Shown: positions 32,906-45,200, counted from the first letter of the stretch. The stretch is 64,000 bases of DNA from Anastatus disparis (GCA_017163975.1 JAFFSR010000369.1:3736001-3800000); one strand, 5' to 3'. Translations and numbers: made by a program. Notes: generated by a model from the letters alone, not told the origin.

Positions 32906-35900
32906 AGTTGGGTTGCGTTTTGAGAATATATTACTGTGAAACTTTTGTGTTTAAAATATTCTAAATTTCGAGAAAAAGTCATTCATAATTGCTAATGTAG
33001 CCATCCGCTGAGCTAAAGTCATTTAAAATATTGAAATACCACTTTTCAAGGTTTCGAACCATGATCCCATGTCCAAAAAACTTATTGAAGCAAGTAATAT
33101 ATGTATAAATATAGCCTAAAAATTTCAGAGTGGACATCCTTGGCGATCCCTTGGAAAAAATAAAAATGTCATTAAAAATAATGAAAAATGTGAATTTTAG
33201 ATGATTTTCTTAAGTTTTAAACTTGAAATTATTTTAAAATAATTTGCAAACTGATACTACGCAAGTTGTACTAAAATCAATTAATTTACTTTTTCTATAT
33301 AGGATTAATCACTCAATTTCAGAATTATCAAATCTGTGTTACTGCGAAGTGGGATAAAAGTTGAAAATAAATAAATTGACTTTATGTGTCTATTTATAAA
33401 ATCAGCAAAAGAAATCATTAATCACTTTAAGAAATTAAATATTCATCAATAATAAGTCGATAATTTTATAAATTATCTGGGGTCAGAGCCTACTTGGTGG
33501 CGCTAGTATCGGATTTCCTTGGAGAGTCGTTTTGACACTCACTAGTTATATTCTCAATATATATATATTGCATGAGGCTTTTCACCACTGTATAATAATT
33601 CTATTATTTACTCAAAATGGATGCTATGTGACTGAGGTGACTTTCAAAAAGAAATTATTAATTTTATAAATTCACTAAAACACAAAATCAACTAAAAGAG
33701 AACTTTCAAGAGGAATTTTTTCCAGCATCATCTATTAATTATTATTTTTAGATTATAGATAATTATAAATTCACTTTGTTGAAATAAAAAAAAACACTTC
33801 AATTATCAAATAAGAAATAAATAAAATTCACTAGTTAATTACCAAATTTCTTATTACTATGTGCGATTATTAGGATAGGTGTATGAAATAAAATTCACTA
33901 GTTAATTCTCATTGTTCACTTTTCAACACAACAAAAAAAAGAATTTCATTTAAAACGCAAGATAAATGAAAATTTATAAATTAAGTGCTCACGTGGCTAT
34001 TCTCATAACCTGCCAATTTTCTTCGCGAGAGATAGAGAGAGATTACGCGCACAATTTTTGTTTTATTTGAATTCTCACTAATGCACAAACAACAACAAAA
34101 AATTATTTAATCAGATTATATCTTAGCTTCTCCGCGGTGATTTGCATCAGCTATTTCAACCTCGGTATATTGCAATTAAGGTGGAGTCGTTCTATCCAAC
34201 GATAATCTACTCTCAAGGAAAAAAAATGGCCGTTGGCTGTTGTTGAAGAAGTTTTGGAAAGAGATGGCCCAAAGTTTATCGGTAGCTGGCACACGCCACA
34301 AAAAGAAAAAAAAATCTAACTCCTTGCGAACGGAATCAGCCAATAACAACAAACATAATAACAAGATTTTAATTTTTAAAACTTAACAAAGAAAATATCA
34401 ACTCTAATTTATATAAAGAAATAATTTTTTGTAAAAGTTAAAGAACAATCAATAAGCACTCGTATAACACGATAACTGGAACGACAATGAGGCACGAAGA
34501 AGAAGGAAGCGAACGCTGAGCATCAGTGGCTTCTCCTTCTCTATTGCTCTCTTTGTTACTCTTGTTACTTCCTATATACTATCTTTTTCTATTTCGCGAC
34601 TCACTAATCAAGTAAAGTTCTTTTCATCACCTTCTTCTGGTGTAGTTTGCTACTCGCTAGTCGTATTACATGTTATTTTCTGTTACTAGTGTAGTATTTT
34701 TACACTTTACCTGTTACGCCATCTGCGCGCTTAATTTGATTACAGTTTATCTTATTTTCTCTATGAATAACTAACTATTTTTCTCATTGCAATAAAAAGT
34801 TAATTTTTATCAAATAATATAGACAAGCATTAATTAGGAATATAAACAATAATTTCTAATTATTCGTTATTTTAGATTCGCTTAAATCTTTATTCTATTA
34901 ATGATTTTCATTTTTAATTATTTCGTACAATCACAGTGTCAATTTATTTATTTGTACTGTAACGCCATCTATAAAAATATACAAAAAAATATTTACGACA
35001 AGCAAACAGAAGTTATTACTTAAATTATGTTTGAATATCGTTAGTCTTTGCGTGCCCCCTATAATATGACTCATTTCAATTCCTATCAAGTAATCTTTTA
35101 TCTCTTTTTATCATAATTAAGTTTTTTATACATGTGCTATCTTTTTACCATACGCGTCTATCCTACTTTATCGACTTTAATTATTATATCAGTCTATTTC
35201 TATCCATCTCTCTTTCTTTCTACCTTTTGAATAACTCTACGCAAGCGCCACAATAGCATGTTTGCGCGAGCACGTGTTCGTATATATTTTATGCCGTCGG
35301 CGCCACTTCGCCACCTCCTGGACGTTTGATTATGAGAATCGTCTGCTCGAGGTTTTCGTCGTGACTCGTGAGTGACGTGAGTGCAACCATGTGTGTATGT
35401 GTGCCTTGGTCTGTGTTAGTGAGTGTCCCCACCTGGGCATAACCTTCAAAACTCGGTTTCACGTGTTACTAGTTGACAGGTTTAAGCATCAGCACCGGGA
35501 ACAAAGAATCAACAACCAGGTGGATTAGTACCCTGGGTTTTAATGGCGTGGTCCTGGTGTGCATGTGTATACAGCGTTTAAGTGTGCGGTAAGGTAGTTA
35601 ACATTTTCATTCTGTTTTCTTTTATCTCTCATTAAGACAAAAAAAAAAAAAGATTTTATTAAAAAGAAAAAAGCTGCGTTACAAATTGTAAAACAATTTT
35701 CTTTTTATTTTCAAGTACGCAATATTCGTCTACTAGAGGGCCTTCGGGAAGCCTCTTTTCTCGTGTACGAATGGTATACTGAATTCGTCGATTGAGCACA
35801 ATTTTTCCATTCAGCACAACTATCGCATCGCCTTCATAAACTGTTTATTTTCTTGTCTATAGCCACATTAAGGTATTATACCTATTGTATCTTTTTGTAA

Positions 35901-36042
35901 AAATTTTTTTCAATATACACGCATGCAAGAAGATGCGATGGTGGCACACTCTACAAATGGATCTGTATTACCACATTGATGAAGGTCTTGCGAAAAGCCA
36001 GACATGCTAAACATAAAAGTTTTACATCTTGCTTACAGTATT
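32906..36042. other. AT-rich stretch with a GC-richer patch at about 35.2-35.6 kb
   Basis: No supported gene. The patch near 35225-35600 (GCGCGAGCACGTG, GGCGCCACTTCGCCACC) has a different composition and ends at a poly(A) run near 35640. It could be LTR or promoter remnant DNA, but I cannot assign it. It separates the two Polinton blocks. Confidence 0.4.
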
Positions 36043-37680
36043 TTATAATTTTATTTCTAAAATTAAATATATAATTTTTAGCTTTTTCTCGTTATACCAC
36101 TGCATAAATTCGCGTTGCTCTTCGATCTTCATCGAATCTGGCGAAAAAGTACATATCGGTGGCATTTTTCCCACGTAATTCTGATTTTCCGGTGTATTGA
36201 AAAAATGAGCAAACGTACCTTTCTCAATATTAACAAGACTGTAAGCTTTTAGTAGTGCAGCTAAACTCATATGCAGACAATTCAAACTATCTATGAATTT
36301 AACGGATAAAATTTCCATTATGATTATTTTTGACCCGTTTAAAATTATATTTGGCTTATTTCTGAGATCTTTACGTTCTGTTAAATGTTTAAGAATAAAT
36401 TGTGCATCAAAACCCTGCGCATTGTGTGTTATACAAATGATTTGTTTGAAATTTTTTCTTGTTGTCAAGGCCAAATCGACTAGCTGTTTCACAGGGTCGA
36501 TTTCAAACACATATTCGCGCATCCCACATACTTCGTAAGAATTTGATACATTTTCATCGTTTAAACAGTAACTACGCACTTGCTGGACAACACACAAATT
36601 TGGTACATGCAGCTTTACTTTTTCAGCCTCACAGCCTAAAATGCTCTCTAATTGCTGAGTCTCAGAATCATAAAATAAATAAAGAATTGTTTTTTTATTC
36701 ATCATAAATCCTTTTATATCGACAATAGGCTGCATGTAACAAAGATGTTCTATTGGTTTTTTACAAAATATCGTATTACAATCATGTGGTTTTTATCGTT
36801 AATGCGCACTGTTTTACTACATATACGACAAATTTTTATACTCTTATACTGACCGAGAACCATCGAAAGATTTTGAATTTTTATGATTTTCAAAACAAAC
36901 GGTACCGTAAAAATCTCTACTACATTGAAAGCATTTTAATTTTTCCTGATTTATATCACAAGTATGCTTCTGTAAACATTTATAGCAGTTTTGTTTACAT
37001 TTATAATTTTTTGTATGACTAAATTATTTATTACAAGGTATACAGTAGCCTCGACTCCCAGCCGCTGCGAGTAAATTTAAAATTGGCTCATAGTATCTGG
37101 AACTTTCATACTACATGATTTAGAGCATGTATAACGACATTACCAACGTCGTGTATCAAATGTGTACTATCGTAAAGCGGCCTATATTCACAAGCAAAAT
37201 TTTGAAATGAATAAACGACGATCGCGACTCCGAAGAGTGCATAATATTCTTGAAATAATTTAATCTCCTCTATACCATCCACAGGCCGTCTCGGGTATCC
37301 TAACTGTCGCAGCTCTGACAAGTTTCAATGCTTGCACTTTCTTATATTGTGCTGTATAATGTCTTATTTTTTTCCATCTGTCATGCGAAATTCCACTACG
37401 CGTTTGACCACGTGACCAGTGACTAGCGAGCGTGGAAGACAAAGACTGTTGCTATTTTCAATATTTAGAATGGATTTCTTAAAAATTGATTTGCTAGTGA
37501 GAGACACATGACCCCGGTCCTCTGGTTTAGTCACAGTACTGACTTTAACATTCAAAACATCGTCAATTTCGAAACCTTCATCACTCTGCGCTATACTAAC
37601 TATCAGTTCGAGTCAACCTGCCAGTGAAAAATCACGAAGCAGTCTAAAAGAAATAGAGATCCGTGCACGTCAGAGCTTAT
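36043..37680 (-). pseudogene. Protein-primed DNA polymerase B of a Polinton, N-terminal and exonuclease parts, many lesions
   Basis: Minus-strand remnants in order. SLCLPRSLV near 37.46 kb and GIEEIKLFQEYYALFGVAIVVYSF (read in parts) at 37.1-37.3 kb come from the N-terminal region. A cysteine-rich stretch at about 36.83-37.05 kb (CIPCNK, CKQNCYKCLQKHTC, CFQCSRDFYG) follows. Then a clean 230-residue exonuclease part (36735-36043) shows FYDSETQ, PNLCVVQQV, CITHNAQGFDAQFIL and FIDSLNCLHMSLAAL. FYDSET and HNAQGFDAQF correspond to Exo I and Exo II of family B polymerases. Stops and frameshifts occur between these parts and the polymerase domain is missing. On family knowledge, this enzyme replicates the element by protein priming. 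Confidence 0.8.
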
Positions 37681-37888
37681 AGTCATGCCAGTATTATCTG
37701 ACGGCTGTGCATATTCACACTCGTGACGATATAAATCGTTTATTAGCTGTCTTAATTGTCACCCTTGAAGCTTAAACTGTTTGTAATATAGTGAAGTTTC
37801 TTCATGAATGGTGATATGTTTCTGAGCAGAATTACCATCTTCCTGTTAAAGACATTCGTCTACAATACCGTGCAATAATATATAAGAA

Positions 37889-38230
37889 TTAATACAATTG
37901 TAAAATTACATATATCTCAATAGCCGAGATTTGTATGTATGTACCTGGTGTCGATATTGCAGATAATATAGTTTTAGGTGAAACAATTTTATTCGACGTT
38001 TGTATATCCTGGTCATTCCAGTAAGAGTAATCAGGCAACGGGTCATTAGGTGGTAGTGGCGCTGCATTATCAGCAATTACCCCCTCCAAAATCGTGTTTA
38101 GAGTACTATGACCATAAGTCACGTAATCATCTAACGAATTTGTAACTTCTCGTACTTCTTCGGTGGGCGGCAGTAATGCAGGATTTCTCGAACTAAGCAG
38201 CTGTCTGCTGACAGAAGATTCATCAAACAT
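37889..38230 (-). CDS. Unknown 113-residue open frame upstream of the polymerase remnant
   Basis: A Pro/Ser/Thr-rich frame containing LPPTEEVREVTNSLDDYV and PLPPNDPLPDYSYW. The amino-acid mix looks protein-like rather than random AT-rich DNA. It lies just upstream of the polymerase N-terminus on the same strand, so it may be part of the Polinton. No domain recognised. Confidence 0.35.
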   Translation of the reverse strand: MFDESSVSRQLLSSRNPALLPPTEEVREVTNSLDDYVTYGHSTLNTILEGVIADNAAPLPPNDPLPDYSYWNDQDIQTSNKIVSPKTILSAISTPGTYIQISAIEIYVILQLY

Positions 38231-38488
38231 AATTAATCATGATTTGCAGGTCTGAAAATTTTTTAATCTCATATCTATTCAAGTTACACTATTTTAAACA
38301 AAAAGTCTCATCCCGCGAAATTCTCCGACCATAAATAAAAAATCTAGAGATTATTAATCCGAAATTGGAAACCTATATTTTTTTGTAAAACATATTTTTG
38401 GAGTTATCATTGTATTTACAACATAAAAATATTAGCTTACAAAACTTTTTGACCGTAAATAAGTAAGTTATCGAGTATTGGTCCGATA

Positions 38489-38863
38489 TTGGAAATCAAT
38501 ATTTTTGTCAATGTCAATTTGCCTGCAATAGTCGGTAACAACGACAATTTTGCAGGACACCAACAAGTTGGCCAGGTGGTAGACATCGCACCCTTGGTCA
38601 ACTATATTAACCTTGATGTCCAATCTTTAATACCGATTAATCAATATTTGCTGCTGAACGAGCGAGTCGCCGAGGACGCGGTGATTAATCAAGAATTTGT
38701 AGACAATGAGGTGATAGTGGTTGACGACCACTATCAATCTCATAAAGAGTTGCAACAGGAGCATCAAGAACAACAAGACATGGAGCAGCAACAACAACAA
38801 GAACATCAACAAGAAATCGAGCATACGCTCAGAGAATATTGCTATAACTGCTGCACTCACTAG
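38489..38863 (+). CDS. Unknown Gln/His-rich open frame
   Basis: A 124-residue plus-strand frame, acidic in the middle and ending in a QQQ/EHQ-rich tract. No domain recognised. It could be an exon fragment or chance; the repetitive CAA/CAG content makes a long open frame easy to obtain. Confidence 0.25.
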   Translation: MEINIFVNVNLPAIVGNNDNFAGHQQVGQVVDIAPLVNYINLDVQSLIPINQYLLLNERVAEDAVINQEFVDNEVIVVDDHYQSHKELQQEHQEQQDMEQQQQQEHQQEIEHTLREYCYNCCTH

Positions 38864-38942
38864 TACAGCTAAAATCTCAAATACATGAAACGATTCGTCC
38901 TTTGATTTGGTGCGGCTGCCGTCCAGTGCAGCATTCGTCTTA

Positions 38943-39607
38943 CTAGGAGAGTATCAGACCTCCGGATCACGGATTTTGCTCAAACGTTGGGATAAGTTTT
39001 CAGATGTCAAAATATGAAAGGAAACAGAATTTTAGATCCCAACGCTCAATATTTCCCTAGTTACAGGCAATTAAAGAAAATCACTAAAAAAGTTACTAGA
39101 TTTTCAAACGCATATAATTCCTTAGCATTGATAGCTAGAAGCTTAAACCTTATTTAAAATGAAAGCTGAGCTCAAATCCTTTCGAAATAGCACCTAATAA
39201 CATCTCAAAATATTATTTTTTCCCAAAGTTAGAGCGTGATAAATATTGGACCTGATTTTTCTTTTTAAAACATTAATTAATAAAAAAAGCTGAAATTGGG
39301 TCTAATGTTTATTACGCTATGACTTTGGGAAAAAATAATATTTTGACATGCTATAACTATTATTTCGAAAGGATTTGAGCTCAGCTTTCATTTAAAAAAA
39401 GTTTCATGCTCCTAAGTATCAATGCTAAGGAACTGTAAGCGTTTGAAAATCTAGTAACTTTTTTAGTGATTTTCTTTGATTGCCTGTAACTAGGGAAATA
39501 TTGAGCGTTGGGGTCTAAAATTCTGTTTCCTTTCATATTTTAACATCTTAAAACTTATCCCAAAGTTTGAGCAAAATCCGTGATCCGGAGGTCTGATACT
39601 CTCCTAG
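38943..39607. mobile_element. Palindromic MITE, copy 2
   Basis: A 665-bp palindrome with ends CTAGGAGAGTATCAGACC / GGTCTGATACTCTCCTAG and its axis near 39275. It shares its internal sequence with the MITEs at 32.2 and 56.3 kb. Left flank ends TA, right flank starts TTA; the target duplication is too short to be sure of. Confidence 0.85.
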
Positions 39608-40001
39608 TTAGTCTTGCGCCTAAAATATACCAAAAGTGACTGTGATATCTGAAAAGTGCCTCTGGTGGACGAAAAGAGAAACTCAGCTGATCTATATTAG
39701 TCGTTTTGGGACGGCTGGGCTCCCGAATTTCGTAGCGCTTCTGCACGCATCAACGATGCAGCGGCTGTATCTAGAGTTTACAGCAGACGTGCCAATATTC
39801 TCTCATTGTAATAACGTTAACGACGGTGATGCCGATTCTGGATATTGAACGGACACCGATACAATAAGGGACGACCCGGATCACCAGCCTCCGGGTCGGC
39901 GAACAGAAGAAGAAAACGACGTCTAAGAACAAATTATGAACGTGTATCGTTCTGTGCGGTTTAATAAAGCCAGACTACATCGTTAATTTGACGTAAAAAA
40001 A
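39608..40001 (+). other. Non-repetitive GC-richer stretch with a short open frame
   Basis: Sequence of more balanced composition with a 70-codon open frame (39636-39848) and an AATAAA signal near 39962. It may be the end of a host or element transcript, but I recognise no protein. Confidence 0.3.
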
Positions 40002-40785
40002 CTATATTGGCATAAAGCGTTGAGGGGGTTGAACGGATGGAAGCGCAGGAATGTGAAGTGCTCTATATATGAGAGAGTTAATGATTGAATGTCTTTGGAA
40101 AGGGTGATGGTGAGAGGAGGCGTGTAAATATCTGTTAGTGTGCGTAGGTTTTCTGTATACATCGAGTCCTAAAGTGTTGTCGGGTTTTTTGTAGACCAAA
40201 ACATCAAGGAAAGGGAGTTTGTTATTTTGTTCTATTTCCATAGTGAATTTAATGTTGGAATGTTGTTGATTCAAGTGTTCTAAGAATTTGTGAAGTTCAT
40301 CTTCACCGTGTGGCCAGATGGCAAAGGTATCGTCGACGTATCTTGGCCAAAGTGAAGGTTTTTAAGGAATTCTGTTTAGGGCCTGAGTTTCAAAATATTC
40401 CATAAATAAATTGGCAATGATTGGTGATATTGGAAAGCCCATCGCAATTCCTGTTGTCTGTTCGTAAAATTGTTGGTTAAATGAGAAGTACGTGTTAGTA
40501 AGGCAGTGTTCTATTAGAGGTAAGAGGTGCAGAGGTAGAATCGGGATATTTTTTATGATGTTTATGGGGTCTGGAATTGGTATTTTTGTGAAAAGTGATA
40601 CTACATCAAAACTGGCTAGGATGTCACTTGGTTTTAGTTAAATATTTTGGAGTTTATTGATGAAATCGTAAGAGTGTTTGACGTAGGAGGATGAACGTCC
40701 TGTAAAAGGTATGAGTTTTTCTGTAAGGTATCGTGCTAGATTGTATATAGTTGAGTTAATGGCAACAAAATACCTTGCTCCTGTG
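40002..40785 (-). pseudogene. Penelope-like reverse transcriptase fragment
   Basis: Minus-strand remnant with ASFDVVSLFTKIPI (palm motif A), GFPISPIIANLFMEYFE (B region), the catalytic RYVDDTFAIWPHGED (C), and FLDVLVYKKPDNTLG...YRKPTHTNRYLH, a hallmark of Penelope-like elements. At least two stops interrupt it (near 40638 and 40365). It is cut at about 40780, where an opposed Penelope fragment starts. Confidence 0.85.
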
Positions 40786-40787
40786 AA

Positions 40788-41048
40788 AAAGCCTACATAG
40801 GTGAAACTGGAAGAAATATCCACCAAAGACTTAAAGAACACAGCAGCAAGGTAAAATTGAAACACTTCACACAATCAGCATTAGCAGAACACCACATTGA
40901 AACCGGCCACCAAATAGACTTCGACCACACAACTATCCTATCCAAAACCAACTCTTACTTTCCAAGAAAACACCGAGAAGCCATAGAAATACTAAAACAT
41001 ATAAATAATCTAAACAGAGACAACGGCTATTTCCTGAACCCAATATGA
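40788..41048 (+). pseudogene. Penelope-like GIY-YIG endonuclease fragment
   Basis: Plus-strand frame starting at YIGETGRNIHQRLKEH, the GIY-YIG nuclease core with its Arg helix, continuing through ALAEHHIETGHQIDF to a stop at 41046-41048. In Penelope elements this domain follows the reverse transcriptase on the same strand. Here it points the other way, so the two pieces come from different copies or from a rearrangement. The N-terminal GIY half is truncated. Confidence 0.8.
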
Positions 41049-41339
41049 CAACCTCTGTTCCCAAAGGCAAATCACCCATAACCATTCAACCAGAACACCC
41101 AGAACCATTCAACCAAAAAAAAACCGCCCAAAATTATGTCCCCTATGTATAGTAATTAGATAGTCTGAGCCATCAGATTCAGGCTCACCCTGATGAACTG
41201 AACTGTAATGTTCACGAAAAGTCAGTATCCTAAACCACAACTTACACGGTTGAAATCCGAAAAAAACCTTACAACAATGTTTTTTATTCATGTTGACGGT
41301 CCATGGTGCTCCAATAACTACTTACATTATTCGTAATGT

Positions 41340-41868
41340 GCATGGTACACTCTTTTCTCTTAAATTTTACAGGCACTCGTTGTCAAGGCAATTTAAGAAG
41401 AGGTTGGTAGAATCATTGGTGCTTTCTTACTTTTATTATGCCTCTGCCATCTATGACGACCTTTACTAGTGTCAAATCTTGAAGCTTTGCTGTGTTAGGT
41501 TCGTGCAGGATAATATTGGTTATTGCGAGAAAGTAACTCCCCATGGATTGGATCTTGGCTGGTTAGCGGTTGAAAGAAAGAGGAAATATCTTAATTTGTC
41601 TTTAGCTTACTCTGTCATCACAAAACGTGTTCCTTTGTATTTGGCTATTCGATCCGTTCGTGTTGATGACGACACCTCGATTCGATCTTCTACTTGTAAG
41701 CCATCAAGTATTCTCATATGCCCACCGGTTCGCACTAGTGCACTAGAGAACTCCTTTATTCAGTCTGCGACTAGATATTCTAATGAGCTTAGTGTTGATA
41801 CTGGCTCTATTGTCGGGCTTAAGAAGCACACATTTGACTGGCTTATTGAGAGTGACCGCAGGGAGTAG
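41340..41868 (+). pseudogene. CR1-like reverse transcriptase, C-terminal end
   Basis: Frames reading SRQFKKRLVESLVLSYFYYASAIYDD and, after a break near 41470, LKLCCVRFVQDN and GLDLGWLAVERKRKYLNLSLAYSVI with a final KKHTFDWLIESD. This is the thumb/C-terminal pattern of CR1/jockey-group LINEs. The catalytic core is absent. Confidence 0.65.
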
Positions 41869-42169
41869 CTTGTGGGTGCAGCGGCAGAAAATGAAGATTG
41901 ATTGCGTATATTATTTTTTTTCTTAAAGTTCTATTGTTGGATAGCTTGAATATTAATTGTATTCTGGTTTTTATAGCTTAGTATAAAATTATTTGCAAAA
42001 TTATTTAGCCTTGTTAATTTTTAAATAGCTATTTTGTTTTTCATTCTTATTTTAATTATTTTGTTACTTCGTATATATCGTATTTTTTATTATCTTTGTA
42101 AACAAGTTGAGCCATACGTGGTCTTACCCCTTAACTAATAAATTATGTGTCAAATAAAATAAAAATTTC

Positions 42170-42200
42170 TTGCTCTCTCTTTCTCTTTTTCACTCTCTCA

Positions 42201-42254
<54 letters not shown>
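42170..42254. repeat. (CT)n microsatellite
   Basis: CT-rich tract becoming pure (CT)n; tail of one LINE and apparent target of the next. Confidence 0.95.
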
Positions 42255-42257
<3 letters not shown>

Positions 42258-43569
42258 GAGTTGATAGTGGCGTGTTTGGTCGCTCTGTGATTGCAACTGA
42301 TTTTAATAGTTTTTTGCACTTCCTGGTGAGGAAATTTTGTTACAGGCTGATCGGGCTCCTGCTGGCTCACGTTTTTCGAGCATTCAAGGCACGGCTTGAC
42401 ATTTTAAGGGCCGGGAAGATCGATTTTTGCCTAGCATACGTTGAGACTGGAGAAGATCCATTATGGCGGCCATTGGCTTCTTCTGCGTTGTGGCGTTGGC
42501 TTGTGTCCGTTTTCGAGTGTCAAGTGGCGGCTTATTTTCAATCTTAGCAACATATTTATCAATGCAATAACTTTTTGAGGGTCCTTGCTTGCAATTTTTA
42601 TTGTCTATTAACATATTTCAAAAGTGAGGTTAAGTTTGCATAAATCTGCCAATTAAGGTTATTAAGCAGTGCCACTGTGCCAATAGGAGAAAATACTCAA
42701 CACTTTGCACGTCAGCTAAGGCAGCTTTCCCACTTATCTACTGGAGCTTCAACATCTGCGGCTGCGATTTATCTTGCGAGTGTGCGTCTCCCTGGGCAAC
42801 TGAAATTTTCCTGGTAAGTCGTTGTTTTAATTTACTAAATTCTCGCGACTGTCATTGATAGTTGGTCGTGTGTGTTCTCGCTGTAAATTAAACTTGGATA
42901 GGTCTACTTCTACTATTCTATGCTCTTACTGTAATGCAATTTTTCATATAGCATGCTGTTTTGACAATTGGTATATCTCTTCTTCTCGTATTATTTGTGA
43001 AGATTGCATTGACATGTCAGTGCGTAACGAATCTTACTTAGCAGGCTCTTTAGTCGACTCCGCACGTGCCACCACGCCTTCAGTCACTTAGTCGTCTAAT
43101 CAGGCCTCTTCTAAGCGCTTGGCCTCTCCTCTCTCTCCTTCCATGGAATCACTGCTTAGGAAGCATTGCGCTGGGGCCCTTACCGTCCCCACCTCAACTA
43201 CAGCTTCTACCGTAACGGGAGTGCCTGCTGCTTCGCCGCCCATTCTCTCGTCTGTGTCATCATTTTTCACTATCAACAACATGTCGAATTTTGCAGACTG
43301 CAGCGATGCAGTCGGTGATGTAATCTGAACTTGGTGAGATGCGGAGGCTGGTTGTTAATAATCAGGAGGAGCTCAAAAAAGAGCTTTCTCTGATTCGCGA
43401 TGATCAGCGCGACTTGAGATCGATTTTAGAGTGGCATGACTCAGATATCAACGCAATTAAATCGGATCTGGCACGTTCTCAGATCAATACCTCGTGCGAC
43501 GACTGTGAGGTTCTTGTTTCGGGGATGCCTAGCAGGCTGTCTTTGTCTGATCGGGAGGTACTCGATTAA
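42255..43569 (+). mobile_element. 5' part of a CR1-like LINE (5' UTR and ORF1)
   Basis: It starts right after the (CT)n tail. About 600 bp without a gene (5' UTR) is followed by ORF1 from 42855. It breaks off at about 43569 into AT-rich DNA. A 3' end of the same family appears near 44.87 kb, so the two may be ends of one internally deleted copy. Confidence 0.55.
42855..43569 (+). pseudogene. CR1-like ORF1 with PHD-type zinc finger, interrupted
   Basis: First frame: GRVCSRCKLNLDRS..ILCSYCNAIFHIACC...WY...IICEDC, a PHD-like Cys4-His-Cys3 pattern typical of ORF1 in CR1-type LINEs. After a stop near 43090 a Ser/Thr/Pro-rich frame follows (43119-43328). After another stop come a coiled-coil-like part (MRRLVVNNQEELKKELSLIR) and CDDCEVLVSGMPSRLSLSD. 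Expected role: binding the LINE RNA and chromatin or nucleic acid. Confidence 0.6.
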
Positions 43570-44864
43570 TTAAAAAATCAAAATAAAATTTTGATTTTTT
43601 AATTTATTTTCTTTTTATTTTACTTTTTAAATTACTTGATGATTTGCTCTACGATTTGTATACAAGTTATTTGCTTCTATGTTTATATAACAAGCTTTTA
43701 AAAAATAATTTTCTTAGTGTAATTCTTTGATCACTTCTCATGATTTCTGATCCAACGCTTTCACTAACTCTTTTCTTACTCCTAGATAAAAAGATGAAAA
43801 TATCAAAATCAAGAACAAAAACAAGATTTACATATAAACAATTATAAGCTGTATGAATGTTATAAAAGGATAAACCATATTATATAATCAAGATAATACT
43901 AAATGTTTCAAAACAATTTAAGAAAATTCAAAGTATTCCGATTTTGATTGTTATTTATGGAAGGTGAGGTTAAGTATATTTAAATGGCAGATAAAAAATG
44001 TATTGGTAAATCTTTGAATTGAATTATTAAATGCAGAAAGTAAAATTAATTTATATAATAAAATTTGATAATAGAAAAATGAAGCATACTATTTTTGAGG
44101 ATAATCGATGAAGCTTTCCTGAACCTTATGAAGGATATGGATGGGAAAAACGAAATTCTACAAGTCAATCAAAAACATTTACTTATTATTTCTTTCTTTA
44201 TATTTTTACGTTAAACTTTAACGAATTTTCGATATAATTGCTTACCTTAAATAAAATTGTTGTACTTTGTCACCACTAATAAAAAATATATAAATATAAG
44301 TAAACGCTCTAAATTTTTCTAAACCGTTCTAAGCAGTGCTATCATCTATCATCAATTGGCACTATTGTAAGCAATACTATGCTTATGGAAGCCAAAAGAC
44401 ACTTATTGTTTTAACACTAGTGATGTGAGAGGACAGTTTAATTTTCGTCATAGATCAAGAACGGCTCTTATGTTCTGTTAAGATATGATCGTAATCTCAA
44501 GTAAATTAAAGTGAAAACGGTCTTGTGATACTCATTTAAGCGAATACATAATAGCGTAAAGTAACGTGAATACAGGGAAAAAATGTGACGGAAAACAATG
44601 CGACGGAATGAATGTTCTGCAACGTTCCGTCGCATATTTTCCGCTCCATCTGATTTTACCCTTAAACTATGTTAAACTTTTGCTTACTTTTATTTCTATA
44701 GCAATTTAAATTAAGCTTAATTTTCTTATTTAATACTTAAGCGTTTATTCATAACTATGAACAGCGTTATTTTTTATTGTTATTCAATCTTTCTCTATTT
44801 TAAAATTTTTGTCTTTTTTATTTTAATTGCAATAACTTATATTATGTTGATTCATTGTATTTTT
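43570..44864. other. AT-rich stretch
   Basis: No supported gene. A short palindromic AT region sits at the junction with the LINE fragment (about 43570-43610). Confidence 0.4.
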
Positions 44865-45200
44865 TATGTACTTATTGAGTCATACGGGGTACAACCCCAC
44901 GATTAATAAAATATTTGTCTCTCCCTTTCTTTCACTCTCTCTCTCGCTCTCTCTTTCTCTTTCTGGCTCTTTCTCGATCACTCTGGCTTTTCCTCGATCT
45001 CGCTTGCTTTTCCTCGCTCTCTCTCGTTCTTTCTTGCCCTCCCTCATCCTTCCTTACTCTGCTTTGCTCTACTTCGCTTGCTCTCCAGCCCTCCCTTGCT
45101 CTTCCTCGTTCTTTTCCGATTTGCCTTTCTTTTCTTCGATGTCTCTCACCCTATATTGCTTTTCTCATTTGCTCTCACTCTTAATTATTTTCACTTACAT
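44865..45200 (+). repeat. CR1-like LINE 3' end and CT-rich tail
   Basis: TTGAGTCATACGGGGTACAACC and ATTAATAAAAT match the LINE end near 42.1 kb. A 260-bp CT-rich low-complexity tract follows. Confidence 0.6.

Larger units (their letters stand above)
41340..42258 (+). mobile_element. 5'-truncated CR1-like LINE fragment with CT-rich tail
   Basis: It contains the C-terminal part of a reverse transcriptase, then a 3' UTR ending around GAGCCATACGTGGTCTTACC and AATAAATTATG, followed by a (CT)n tract. The same 3' end type recurs near 44.87 kb. Confidence 0.7.
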
